Shown in pieces: positions 17,621 through 30,500 of a stretch of DNA of 64,000 bases (positions within the stretch are counted from its first letter, which is position 1; each line of letters begins with the position of its first letter). The notes under the pieces were generated by a model. The model worked only from the letters and a program-made list of their open reading frames with translations, did not search any database and had not been told where the DNA came from. The stretch lies in NCBI GenBank assembly GCA_964036155.1, contig OZ038423.1:75531249-75595248 (forward strand), in the 5' to 3' direction. This DNA comes from Diploscapter coronatus. Taxonomy: Eukaryota > Nematoda > Chromadorea > Rhabditida > Rhabditidae. A program made the position numbers and the translations under genes.

Positions 17621-18510
17621 CAAATTGCGAGTACTTTCTTTAGAGCTTTTGTACCTTTTATTCTTCGAGATATTTTAGGATTATTTATCCGTTCTAGAGC
17701 GCCAGAACATCCAACTTCATGTAATTTCATGAACTAACGGTTTATTCAATCAGAAAGAAAGGAGGAAAGAGTAACAGAAAATCACAACAAAAGCGGGAAA
17801 CAACGATAACCGAAGACATAAAACCCGGGAACAGACGAAAGACTAGAGATGATAGCTCCCAGATTGGAGCCGAATTGGGGGCCTCCTATATTGTCGCTCT
17901 GTAGTCACCGTCTGTACTAGTCACCGGATGTCAAAAACTGCATATTTCGACAGAGACACTTGCCATTTCCTTAATTTTCGAGCCATCTGGATTTGTTGCG
18001 ACATCGTAAATTGACTAAAAATAAAAGTTCCAAAGCTATTCCAATATTGGGTCACCTACCACAAACACGACGGTAAATATTACGAGAACTGAACTCTACA
18101 AATTCTGAGATGCGTTTTTCAAAATGACCACTAATTACCGTACTTTCCGGAATAGCTCACTTCAGAGTGAATATTTTCGAGTGCGCTAACATAAGTTGAT
18201 CAATGTTCGATATGCTACCAATTATGTATTGTTTTTCTTGAATTTATTCACCGCATTTAAAACAAAGGATTTCATTTCCTGGTAATGACATTGACGCAGA
18301 TAATGGAGAGTAAATGACAGAATCAGGACTATCTGAAGTTCGAAAAGAATCGAACGTTAACTTAACTTCCAGACAGTTCGAAGCTCAGCTCAGTTCGTAC
18401 AACCCTGATTAGAAGGAATACTTATTTCAGTTACAATTATCCCTCATCACTACTGAATGTCTTCAGAATTGTCTTTATCATATGCATTCAAATTAAATTA
18501 CTATTTCACA
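17621..18510. repeat. Dispersed repeat, copy 2 (~0.89 kb)
   Basis: Direct repeat of 11360-12252, about 6.26 kb away. It shares long stretches such as TTTATCCGTTCTAGAGCGCC and AAACCCGGGAACAGACGAAA. Differences are point changes and short indels, for example at 17890-17915, so the copies are not recent. The right edge lies about 50 nt from the stop codon of the F-box/Kelch gene and abuts its polyadenylation signal. Confidence 0.8.
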
Positions 18511-18511
18511 T

Positions 18512-18517
18512 TTTATT
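18512..18517 (-). terminator. Polyadenylation signal AATAAA of the F-box/Kelch gene
   Basis: TTTATT on the plus strand reads AATAAA on the minus strand. It is about 45 nt downstream of the stop at 18562-18564, a normal distance. Confidence 0.55.
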
Positions 18518-18561
18518 GAATAAAATTTCAATATAAAACCTGAGATTATTATAATCAAGTT

Positions 18562-19819
18562 CTATTTTATGTTAATTTCTCCGACTTCTTGCCATTTATT
18601 CGTTTGTGGATCGTATTCCTCGATTGAATTATAACAATATTCTCTAAAAAAATGTTTCGAAATCTAAGTTAACAAATATTTGGTATAAAGATACGCAAAA
18701 CCTCAACTCACCCTCCGATTGCATACAATTTCCCGTTAGCGACAATGAGCGAATGATGCTCTCTTTGATCATTCATATCAGCGATGTTAGAAATTTGATT
18801 GTCAACTGGAGCTGAGGGGTCGAAACATAAACAGGATTTCAATGCGTTAGGATGACTAAATATATAATGATGCGTTGTTTATCATACAAAATTAACGACT
18901 TCCATCCTCCAGCTATGTAAATTTTTCCATTTAGTGATGCAACTCCGAAAGAAGTTCGTCTTTCTGGAAGCTCTCCGATTTTAGTCCATTCCCGCTCATT
19001 GTCCGATAATCGATATATCTTTCGATTATCCCATCCATCAATAACTGAATATCCATAATTACAATAATGAAAATGCTATATTGTGACCGTATAAAATTCC
19101 ATCGCATGTTATTGTTTGAGCCAATCTAATTGGAAAAGGAAATGCAGGCCCTGTTTCCCATTTTCCATCTATTAAAACCTGAATAAATTATTTAATGAAT
19201 TTTCATTCGATCTTCTTACATCAACTCGATTCGTATCTTTCCTTGATTTAGGATCCTCTCCACTCAAATAGTACAGTTTGTCTTTGAAATAAGCCACAGA
19301 TACATATTCACGCCATTCAGGAGGATCGGGACCTGTAAAATTCTTTGAGTCGATTATTCATGGATTTTTGATAAGACCTCTTGAAATTTGTCGAGTATTC
19401 AAGTCAAAAATTTCAAATGACTCTTTATAATTGTTAATTGCAAAAATCTGAAATTTGAGAAATTATCCAAAATAACGAACATATTTACCTTATTCTGTGT
19501 AGTTGCTACTTGATATATCCAATAATACTTATGAAATTTTGCAATCTCTTCTACTGAGCAGGTATATGAATTGAACAAGCATATTATTCCATTATTTCCA
19601 TTACCAACTAAATTATTACGAATCGTTTCAAAGTCTCTTACTTAGCTTTCAACATAATTTCTTACGATAGAATAAAATTTTCCCTTCGAGCAATATCAGC
19701 AGATGTTTCTTGATTATGTGCATCATCCGTTTATTAGTCCGGGCCAATTGTCCCAGGTCTTTGAATCCGGGATATTGGCAGATTAACAAAATAATTTCGA
19801 CTGGCAAATTGGCTAACAT
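18562..19819 (-). CDS. F-box / Kelch-repeat protein
   Basis: A probable substrate receptor of an SCF-type ubiquitin ligase: the F-box would bind Skp1 and the Kelch propeller the target. The N-terminus reads LANLPVEIILLICQYPGFKD then LGQLARTNKRMMHIIKK, a good F-box (L-P-x-E-I-L-x-x-I, L-x-x-L-x-x-T-x-K). About eight exons follow with Kelch blades: YVSVAYFKDKLYYLSGED, IDGWDNRKIYRLSDNEREW, RTSFGVASLNGKIYIAGGW, REHHSLIVANGKLYAIGG and SIEEYDPQTNEWQEVGEI. Predicted length is near 330 residues, short for a six-bladed propeller, so some blades are divergent or missing. The ATG at 19817-19819 was chosen because it directly precedes the F-box; an upstream TTG-started frame lacks an ATG. The stop is TAG at 18562-18564. 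F-box genes are expanded in nematodes. Confidence 0.8.
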
Positions 19820-21512
19820 CTTCGTTAAGAGACCTAAACAATCGCCACAGTATTGTTTCAAAGTGGAAATAGTAAACGAGTATTGATTGAATGAGAAAGT
19901 CTGGAATTAATGAGTTTGAAACTGATCATTGAAGAACGGAGAATGAAATTACTAAATTGGTGCTTCGCAGTTTTTATCAGACTAAAAATCGATTCCTAAC
20001 ACACGGTTTATCATTTAAGAGTGAATGAATGTTAGTAAGGAACCAAATCAGTATAAACAGGAATCCGCAAATCGGGTTGATTTTCACATGTTATTCAATT
20101 TTTCCCGCCAAAAATACATTGAAAAATTTCTTTTCATTTTCACATTGTTCTACTACTCAAGATCTACAAAATAAATTGAAAAAAAAACTAACCATTAACT
20201 TTGACGTGAAATCCAGTGAGATATGAATTTGTTCCTGAGGTTGGGTCTGTCAAAACTTCAAACTACCGTAATCCTGCATACGATAATTTTTACGAAAAAC
20301 GGTTCTCACCACGAGGATCAGCGTGAAAAACTGAACAATATATGTGGAAATCAGCCAAATCGACGGACCCCTTCCTTATGACTTTGATTTTTCCTGACAT
20401 CCACTCTTAAAGTTACAGTCGTTTTCATTCTACGTCTACCCTTCTACCTTCTTCTCCCCCTTTACTTTTCGTTCCGTTTTCTGTATTGTCACATTGAATA
20501 AGGAATAAAGTATTCAAGTTTCCCTGAGTATAGTTCGGTTTTACTGCCTAGCCAGTAAATTAAACATGATTATCGAATATTTTATTACACATATCAACGT
20601 ATAGAATCGACATGGAATAATCATCAATTCATACAAGAAGAACCAAATAAATAAATTTTATCTAACAGAACAAAGAGATATACCCCAGATAAGATTTTCT
20701 TGAGTCATTTTAGAGAGAATAATCGTAGTTAAGGTTTACTTGAATGAGATGCAAAGAGTTGAAGAGTCGAAATCAACGATGAAATACAAATACACAATAA
20801 AAGGCTGCTGCTAATCATAAAATAGCGATTCTACAACCGGAGGATTGAGACTAATTTTCCCGGAACAATACGAATAAAATAATCAATATGTATCATTTGC
20901 TATAAAAATAAACCAATCAGTTAGAATAATAAATGGACCAAAAATACGCAATCGATGCTACCACAAAACGACGTTACCTAATTGATTCAAAGTTCAAGAA
21001 ATCTAAATATAATTATTTTTCATTGATAGCTAAGAGATAGATTTTCATGCAACCAGATGATGATAAATAGACATTCTTTGTTTCAATATATAGAATATTA
21101 TTACTGGGAAAATAATACAAATTTACCCGAATATGATTAAATTTGAAAATAAAATACTTGACTTCGCAAAGGATTGAAATTGCAGTAGTTAGAGTCGGAA
21201 TGGACGATGTGATGAGTTATTTGTAATGACATGGCGAGTTTGCGGAAAGGCAGAGGAGGAGCTGGCTGTCTAAAAACCAGACTGAGTTTCCTGTTACTGT
21301 AACTTCGACGATAAACTAACCGAGTCAACCGATCAGCCAACTTTCACATTATGTTCCGTATGTTGTGCCGAATGTAGTGACAGGGCTTCTCTCGAGGTGA
21401 ATCCGGCGTCGCACACCTTCAATTAATTTCTAATTATTTCTTCCTCGCTGAATTAGATAAAACGTAAGCGATTAATCTAGGGGAACACTTCACTTTTCAC
21501 TATATCTAAAGT
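19820..21512. other. Intergenic region downstream of sma-9
   Basis: AT-rich. The left part holds the promoter of the F-box/Kelch gene and the right part should hold the sma-9 3' untranslated region. Open frames at 20029-20226 and 21137-21340 are short and lack supporting motifs. The latter could be an alternative terminal exon, since C. elegans sma-9 is known for alternative 3' exons, but nothing in the sequence proves it. Confidence 0.4.
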
Positions 21513-24500
21513 CTAATCTAGTATCTCATATAACTCAACCGGGCAAACGTATGTGCGGGTAGTAAAATGCGACGACATCCAATGAAGCTGGAGACTTTGA
21601 GCATCGTGGAAGGTTGACGAACAGAAGGTACATGGGAACGATGCTGGCGGAGGGGCTGCAGAGAATGGCAGGGCAGACGAAGCAGGAAGAGACGCTTGTT
21701 TCTGCAGAGAAGAAGCATTGGAACAGAAGGGTAGACACACGTAAGTTTGTCGAAGGCGAATGGTTGAGACTATTAGGAAACGGCAAAGGAACACAAAACA
21801 AAGCACAACAGCACACTAATCGAAGGAATCGATGATATCGAATTAACTCAAGAGTTGCATCTTTTGACGATTCGACAGATTCCTCCGTTTGCTCAACGTC
21901 AACATTGCTCTTACCCCTTCAGTCTTGTTGTCATTCGCACCTCCATTTAGAGTTCGTGCTGCATCATTGTTTTGAACACGGGACGGATCAACTCTGAAAA
22001 TAACTCTATGAGCATAATTTATGAAAAAAGCTAGAGCTAACCCAGCAGCGGCAGAAGATGTAGCAGGACTATGGCACGAACTGTCCGTCGCATCCGACAG
22101 AGGAGATGTGCGCTGATCGCCAATTGGAGTCGCAGCTGTTCGTTCGTCCTCTGAATATTATAGCACAGTAGATTCATCTCATCTTGGAAGCAAATGGTAA
22201 GTTACCGAGATGTCTCTTCTGATAGTGTGCTTCGATGTGCGCTCTCATGGTTTCTCTATTCGGGAACAGCTTTCCGCAATGTTTCTTCGGGCATTTGTAC
22301 TCGCTGCCATCCATGATTCGGACGTGGTCAGCGTGAATGTGCACCTGGAAATTTTGAGCTTAATTCTCGAGAAATATTTGACACTTCATGTGAATTTTTT
22401 CTTTCATTCCAAGTCCTTATTTGCCTTATTGAAAAGTTCACCCAGTTTAATATTTTGAAGTTGAGGGTTTTTGGATATGGATTTTCTGATTTGGTCAGTT
22501 AAATATCACTGACATCAAAACTAATTTGAGCACGATTGAAATGTGAAATCACTATATTTAGACCTACGCAAATCTTCATGCTAAGAACTAGTTTTCAGAA
22601 AAGCTAACTTTTCGAAACAGTTTACAAATTTTCAGATTTATGATGAATGAATTGTATTATTCAGAAAATCACGTTGCGAACCTGAAGCTCTAGAGATGTT
22701 TCGGTTGTGATTCCGCAGATGCTGCACTGCGTCGATTGGGGCAGGAGTTGTTGCATTTGCTGAACAGGCGATGAACTGCTGTTGGCAATGAGTCCGTTCA
22801 TATGTTGTGCGACGGCGAAATGTGTCCCTCTGCCTGCAGGCGAACTGCTGTTCTTCTCTGCTTCTTCCGATTTGTTGTGCATCTCAGTTAGTACTTCTCC
22901 CACGGACTTGTTGCTCATAGCCAAATTGGCCCGCAGCTCTTCGACTTTAGGAGGAATCCACACATTCGCCTGCACCTGTCTTGAGCTGATCTGCTCATGC
23001 GGTGCGTTGATTCCAATTGCTGAGGTATTTGCTTGGTTGGCTGCATTCTGGCTGCTAATTTGTTGTTGAATTTGTATTTGGATCGATTGAAGCAATGGGT
23101 TGAGCTGCGATTGCGTGCTGCCGAGCTCGGATGCTGACGGCAGAGTTTGAGAGTCCGATCTGCGAAAATTGCTAAGTTGTTTTTCTGCGAGGTTGGAAAT
23201 GTCTTACCTTGTTCTTCCAATTCCATCCGCTGACACCGAAGATGCTGCACTGCCACAACGCTGTCGATAAGGCGACGAAGCAGCCGACAGACTGCGCTGC
23301 TGTTGACCATTCAATGGTACAGAGTCAATGCCCTGTAGATAACACTGATTACACGACTTTGTTTATTAGTCGATTCTTACTGATCGATTCGATTGTTGTA
23401 CGGGAGAAGGAGCTAATTGTTCTCTGCATTCCAGCTGCAAGGGGTTGCTTGGAGTCGATGGGTTAGCGATGCCAATTCCCCCATTCGAAAGGACTGATGT
23501 GTTTGGGGTAGTACCACAGACTCCGTTTCTTTGGAATTCGGCTCGAATATTTTGAACAATGGCTAAATGTTTAACTTGATTCGATTCTTCGAAATCTATT
23601 TTACCGAGCAAGGATTCTCGTGCCTTTTCGCAATCTGTTGTATCGATATCATTCAAACACTGGCAGTTGTCTTTCTTCGTGATCAGGCTCAGCGTATCTT
23701 CTGGCAGCCGCTTCAAAGTTTCCAACTTCATGACATGGGTTTTCGATCTGAAATTTGGTCACTTGAATGAGTTGCTTCGGAATATGGAAGTACCTCAGAT
23801 GCTTTGCAAGAATTCCATGTTTTCTGAAGCCGATATTGCAATCGGAGCAGACGAAACTGCGGGGATTATTGGCTATGGAAGACGCTCCTCCTACCAAGAC
23901 AGACTGAGCTGTGGCCATTGGATCAATTGCCATTGCGACAGTGTCGTCCAGCTGCAAGGTAGGTTTAATGACTTCTCAAAAATTTCCTAGCTTACGTGAA
24001 TATTGTGGCTGATCTCAAGATGTCTGATAAGCATTCCTTTTGCCCTAGTCGACCATGGACATTCGGTGCAGTTGAGAACTTTGTTTCTTGACGCATTCTT
24101 GTTGACCGAATGTGTCAGTCGATGATATTTGAGTCGAGACTCCTTGTGAAACGACTGGTCACACAGATCACATTTGAAGGTCTCTTCCTTGTTCAGAAAA
24201 AAATACTGCGCCACTTGAGTTGTTGGGATGGACGATGCACTGCCGTTTTTGCCCAATGCCAATGACGAGGCCACTGCATCGCCGACACTTATCATCTGGG
24301 CTGAGCCAGGAAAGGAAGTCGACAGATTGACTCCAGATGCAATGCCGACCGGCAGTTGAGATGCTTGAAGAGCTACTGGGGCACGAAAGGGCTGCATATG
24401 CGGCTGAGGAGTTACAATGGCAGTGGGAAGGGAGGAGGAATGAGACGCCGAGTTGTGAGATGCTTGTTGTTGTTGAGACGTACCGACCAGATAACTTGGC

Positions 24501-27500
24501 GTTTCTGCAATACTATTAATTTGATTATTTCAGGAAGTTGGTCTAATTTAGATTGCATATTTGTCTCTAAACACGAGAAAGTTGACTGTTCTCATTAGGA
24601 GTGGACAAGAGTTTCGTTTCGCTTTTGTAAAACCTCTAACTCTGGATATTTGTGGAGCAGTTCGAAATTTCGTGAATTTTGAGTGTTTCACAGTACACGT
24701 TCAAGCCATAAAATTATCTGCTATAAAACATTTTAATTTTCTAAGTTTAGAAATTACTTTTAGTGCGTACTAATATAGCAATATTCGCAACGAGAAGCCC
24801 TTGAACTTCTTATCAATTAATTTAATGCTGTTAAAATTCAGGGAAATATTTTGTCGTCGTTTTTGTGAGCAACCTTTAAAAAAAGCAAAATTCGATTTCG
24901 TGATAGAAAACATTCCAAATAGCAAGTATTCTACTAATTTCAGTTAGATACTTGAAGAAAACCTAACTCCTTCCCGTGTCTTCTCACTATTCAAAGAGTA
25001 TTCATTTTTTAAATCAAGTTTTTCAGTCTAATGATAAGAAAAGTTACCGTCCATCGGAGAATGAGGAATGTCGAAATTGGGTGCTGGAGGCGCAGAAGAG
25101 CAATTTCGAATGACAGATTCTGGCGCGGGCCAACGTCGGTCTCCTTCTTCTTCCACAAGCACCCATCGGCTGGGCGGAGTGTGAGCTGTTCGCTCGACCA
25201 GAATAACTTCTGCAATTGATATTGTTTGATAAAGGGAGATGAAAGACTATTAACCTTGTCCGAATTTCTTGAGAGCCTTGGCCTGCTGCTGCACGATGTT
25301 GACGACAGCATCTGTTTCTTCGTCTGAGCTGTTTCCATCGATGTCGATTGGATCGTAGGCATGCATAGCCACATCGCTCTCATGCTCTTCGTCAGCAATT
25401 TCCAGTCTGTCCTCATTGTCACTCGTTTCATCATCTGATAATCGTTATTCAATAATTTTCGAATAAACTCTCCACTCACCATGAGCTAGTCTTCTTCTGT
25501 GCGTCTTGGAGCTGAGGTGCTTGGTGAGATTTCCCTTTGTCTTGAAGCTGAAGTTACATTCGGTACATTTGAATGGCCGAACGTCAGTGTGACTCCTGAA
25601 ATTTAATGGTTGGATTAACACAATTATCTTCGGTGCAATTGGTATCGTACTTGATGTGTTTCTTGAGCATGCTAGGCTTCTTGCATCTTATCCCGCACCG
25701 CTCACACACATAGCGTCCCCGTCCCCTGCCTCGAACGTAGACGTAAACCTACAATTCATTTGATTTGCAACGAGGATGATTAGTTTAAATTAATTTAGCT
25801 GAAGATAAATATAAACTATTCTCTCTCCTAAACTAATGAACGGTGTTTGAGCGTTACGGCTTAAAAATCCCGTAGACAATTTAGAGGTGATACGATAGAG
25901 AAGGATCAAACACAGTTCGTAGATCAACTAACATCACAAAAGCGGAACGCCAGTCTCACACTACTACACTAACAATTAAAACTATTCCTTTTAGAGAAGA
26001 TATTGTAGCCAAAGTAGAAAATTGACTAGAAGAAAAATTAGCCACCTCATCAGTGCGGTATCCGCCGATGACATTTTCGACCCTGGTTGCTTTGACCGTC
26101 TTCTTCTGTTCTCGGTTAACAATTGGTGCTTTTCCAGCCATATTTGTTTCCGTTGTATTCATTCCTTGCTGCTGCTGCTGCGGCTGCAGCTGTTGTTCTG
26201 CAGTTGTGGCATTTTCGGATCTAAATATTACTTTCAATAAAGATTCTTATTGAATTGACTAACTCGGCTTTGCTGTTGTCACGAAAGGAATCGGCAGTGC
26301 CAAGCAGGCTTCCATTTGGCTGAATGGCGAGAATGTCTTGATTTGCCTGAAATTTACCACAACTTCATTGCTTTATCTGGTTATTTTATACCTCATCAAC
26401 AGGTGTATCTCCAACTTCCATTTTGATCTCTCCATCCTGTTCCTCTTTGATTTGTTGTTCGAGTTTTCGTTGTCTCAACTGAAATGTTCGATTTATCCAT
26501 TTTATTTCCCTCTCAAAGAATATTGTTTTTTTTAATGAAAATGATGATCCTTCACTCGCAAACGTTTCATATAATTGCTTCATCGGAAAAAGTAAATGAA
26601 CTTTGCGACGCTCGGAAACAGCGATAATTACGTCGCTGCTTCAAAATAAATTGGAAATGAATAAACCTTCCCTCATAAGTTTATAATTTTCTCCTATCCG
26701 TTTCGAATGAGATAATTGCCCTGCTTACTTGACATTTTGAATTGGTATTTCGCTAACCTTATTGCTCAGGTCCCAAAAACTTGAGTGGGTCATCTTGTAT
26801 TGCCCTTGATCTTTATTGGCAACTGTATAACGGAAGAATTGATGCACCCCGGTGCGGGGTTTTGTCGAACACATTCCCATGAACAGCAGATTCAACTTTG
26901 ATTCTGCTTCGTTGATGTTGACCTAAATTAGAGAATTGATTGGTGTGTAGAACTCATCTCGCTGTGTCTTGATACCTGATGCCAGTTCGAATACATTGAC
27001 AGATTGCCTTTCTGCTCGACGAACATCGGCTGTGCTCTGTGCATACACATGAACGTCTCCGATGTGATGTTTCGGCCTCTGTTCCTGCAATTCATTCGAT
27101 TACTATTGAACCTAGGAATTGGTACATATGCCATGAGAATTTGAATTGAAGAGCGAAATGGAAACGAGCCTAATAATCGAGGTTATAAGCCGGAATAGAC
27201 TAACAAAACTCTGTAGCGAAAGTACAAACTGAGGTTGAGTTCTTTACAGATCAAAACAGCAGCTTGCAATTGGATTAGAAAAAATAGTCATGACTCTGGT
27301 CTCTTTGAAAACACTCGGAATTCGTATCCGTTCTTTTTTATAAGATCTTTTTTAGAAATATGCCAATCTAACTAACCGTCGGTTGCTGTTATTCTCGGCG
27401 ATAAGAGCTTTCTGCGCATCAGACAGCACCAACCAGTAAGGCTTGTCAATGTTTCCGTCCAGAGCTATCGTCTCCAAATCAAATGGCTAAAGCATTTCCA

Positions 27501-30500
27501 GTTCTTTGAGAAACAACTGAAATTTGTACCTCTCTCTTGATGTTGACGGGAATGTTAGAGTTTGGAGCTGTTTGGGGAATGAATGACGATGCAACTGGAG
27601 AATGCTTGACAGAGAGTGGAGTCGACGAGGCTGGAGGTGGAAGCGTTTGAGTGGAAGGGCCTGCCTGTTGCTGTTGCTGAGCCGCGGCAACGGCAGCTGC
27701 GGCAGCTTGGATCGACTGAGCAACTGTCGGCTAAATGAGTTTTATGATTAGGTTTAGGCAATCAAGACTCAATTTACCTCTTTGAGATTGTGTTGCATGG
27801 GAGCCAACGCATTTGTAGTTTGTGACTGTTGCTGACTGATCCCTACCAAACTCGGATTTTGTGTAGTATCGATTTGGTGGACTTGAGACTGTTCCGCCAT
27901 GGTCATGAATGCAGGCATTGTCGCTCTGAAAATGGCTACCTTAATCAGCTTCGGAGTAGGTAAGTAAGCACTTCAAATGCCATCTACAGACAACCATTTC
28001 TTGTAATAAAAACGAAAGAACTTGGATTAATTTGTGTTGAAGATTGAAGGACGATTTAGTGAAGGTTATTGAGATTCGCAAAATTAATGGAAAGCAAGTT
28101 CTGTTCGAGCGGGTAAGTCAGAATGGAAAACTGTTTGGACAAGACAACGAAGGCAAAAATGAAGCAAAACAAATTTGGTTTGAACAAATAAAACATTGGG
28201 GAATGCGGTTGAGTTGCAAACGAACTAGAAGGTCAGAAGGGCAGGCACCCGCACATCAATGCAAAAAGCAATGCATCTCCCTACCTCCCTCCATTATTCT
28301 TTACAAAGTTCAGTGTGGATATGTCAGCAACTTTTCTATAAGACATAGTCATCAGGAAGGAGTTCTTCCTCTCCATGTGCTTACCTTCTCACGAGTCCTG
28401 CAGCCAATCTGTCGGGGTCTGGACGCTGCATCCGTTTCTCTTCGATCACCACAATGTCGTTCTGAGAATCCTGAAGAAATCAATTTGCCATTTGATAGAT
28501 GAAAAATTCTATGATTAACCTTTCGAGGCAGCTTCGGCAGAGAATGCTCGATCGGTTGCTGACCGCTGGCTGAAGGCGATGACGCACTGCTCTGCTGTTC
28601 CTCATTGATGAAGCCAAGCAACCTCCGTTTGAGTGGATGTCTGGACGGCTCTACAGCCGCAGCAGCTGGTAATTCAACAGTCTGATGTGCCAGTGCAGCT
28701 GCTTCTGCTGCCTTTGCCTTGTCAACCTCTGCTTTCTTGTCACATCGAGTCTGATGCACTTGCAATCCAGCTTCATTCGGAAATCTAAGGTTTCATTTTC
28801 CTCGTTTTCTATCTATTCCAAATTCTTACGCCAATCCACAGTAGATGCATTCGGGTGTATGATTGATGTTGATATTCTGCTGATTTGAGCGAACAATGGG
28901 ATGACCCGAGGTCAGACTACCGCCGCCGAAAGCTCGCACTCCCTGCAGCGGTTCGTAGAGAGATTGACTGCGACTGGCTGCTTGCAACATTCGTCCTGCA
29001 GCATCTCGAGGGCCTGGCGAAGTTCGAGTTGATCCTAAAATAACGTACTTGCCTTTGTGTTGACTTGTTTCACATCATGCTTATTTATGAATATTTAGAA
29101 CGTCTAAATTGCTGTGCATTTCATGGGTTTTCCTATCGAACTTCTTCTAAAGTAACTTCCTGAAATAGCTCTGAAACTTTCTGTGTGTGCTTATTTTATG
29201 CAGGTATAGAAGCTTGAGTGTACTACTAATTGAGCATATCATTCGAACCGTGTTACACATGAAATGATAGAATGGGTGTATTATGCAATTGAGTCGTACC
29301 TTCTTTCGAACTTTTGATCTTTGCATTGCATTATAAACGATTCATCATAAATTATGCAACGTATGTTTCAAGTAGACGATTATTTTATTGTCCGTTAGTT
29401 CATGACTGTTGCATAATTTATGAATCTCTGATTCGGGGCAGAAAGTAGTTTAAAAATAAAATAGAAGAAAGAGTGCTTCACGACCACTCCACAACTCACC
29501 ACCACTGTTACTCTCGTGATCGATCGAATTCTGCGCACCTATTTGTCTGTGATAAGGACGTCGCTTGACGATCGCCTGAAAGGTAGATTTGATTTGCGAT
29601 GAAATCTCATTTAGTAATTTGCTGAATTCTCACAGTTAAAGTTGTACACAAAAGTGTAGATAAATTTGCTCTTGGACATGTCTGTTTCTTCAAATATCGC
29701 ACCATTTAGGCTGAGATTCGACATAATTTCATGACAGGATTTCTCATTATTTTGCCAAATTTAACTTGAATGGATAATAGTCGATAGGAAAATCATGTAA
29801 ATGATAAATCTTGACTACTTCCATACTTTTTCGTACGGCTGTATACCATCCAAGCTATTCCCTTACCTGTTCCTGCTGAAGGACTTGTTCGTTCTGAGTG
29901 ATGAGTCGTTGAATTCGATCGTCGAGGGATTCGACAACTGGAGGTTGCTGTTGTTGAAGGCTTGATGATGCAGCAGAATTGTTGCCTGCCGGTGCAGTCG
30001 CTGTAGACGGCAGAGACACTGACAAACCGCTCACTGGCAGATGAGTTGTGTTTGAACTCAGCGGCTAAATCATCGGAAGTTATGGTTTTTATCCATAAAC
30101 CGGTTATTTTTGAAGAACGATATCTTACAAAAAGTAAATAATTAGAAAACTCGAATATGCAAATGTGTATTGCGTATTTTGGAATTTATCGCTAAAATGA
30201 TTATCTAATCAATGAAATGTCGTAAATTGTGTTGAAAGTAGCGAATTAATCCTACCCATCGAAATTGAATGAATTTATTTTCGCTCAAGTGGCCGCTTTT
30301 CGACAATATGTATTCATTTGTGTTCCGATGAAAACTATTCTCGGAACAATCGTAATTTGTTACCTCCTCTCTCTTGATGCCGACTGTAGATAGGACTATC
30401 CTCTCTGGCTCACGCTTTGCAATTCCAATTGATCCGGCCATGGCAGATGACTGCTGTTGCTCCAGGGCTCGTAGCTGCTGCTGCTCATTCAAGTATGCAC

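Noticed and set aside
28044..28502. 152-codon plus-strand frame antisense to sma-9
   Set aside because: Overlaps sma-9 exon sequence on the other strand and shows no recognised domain; part is the shadow of a real exon.
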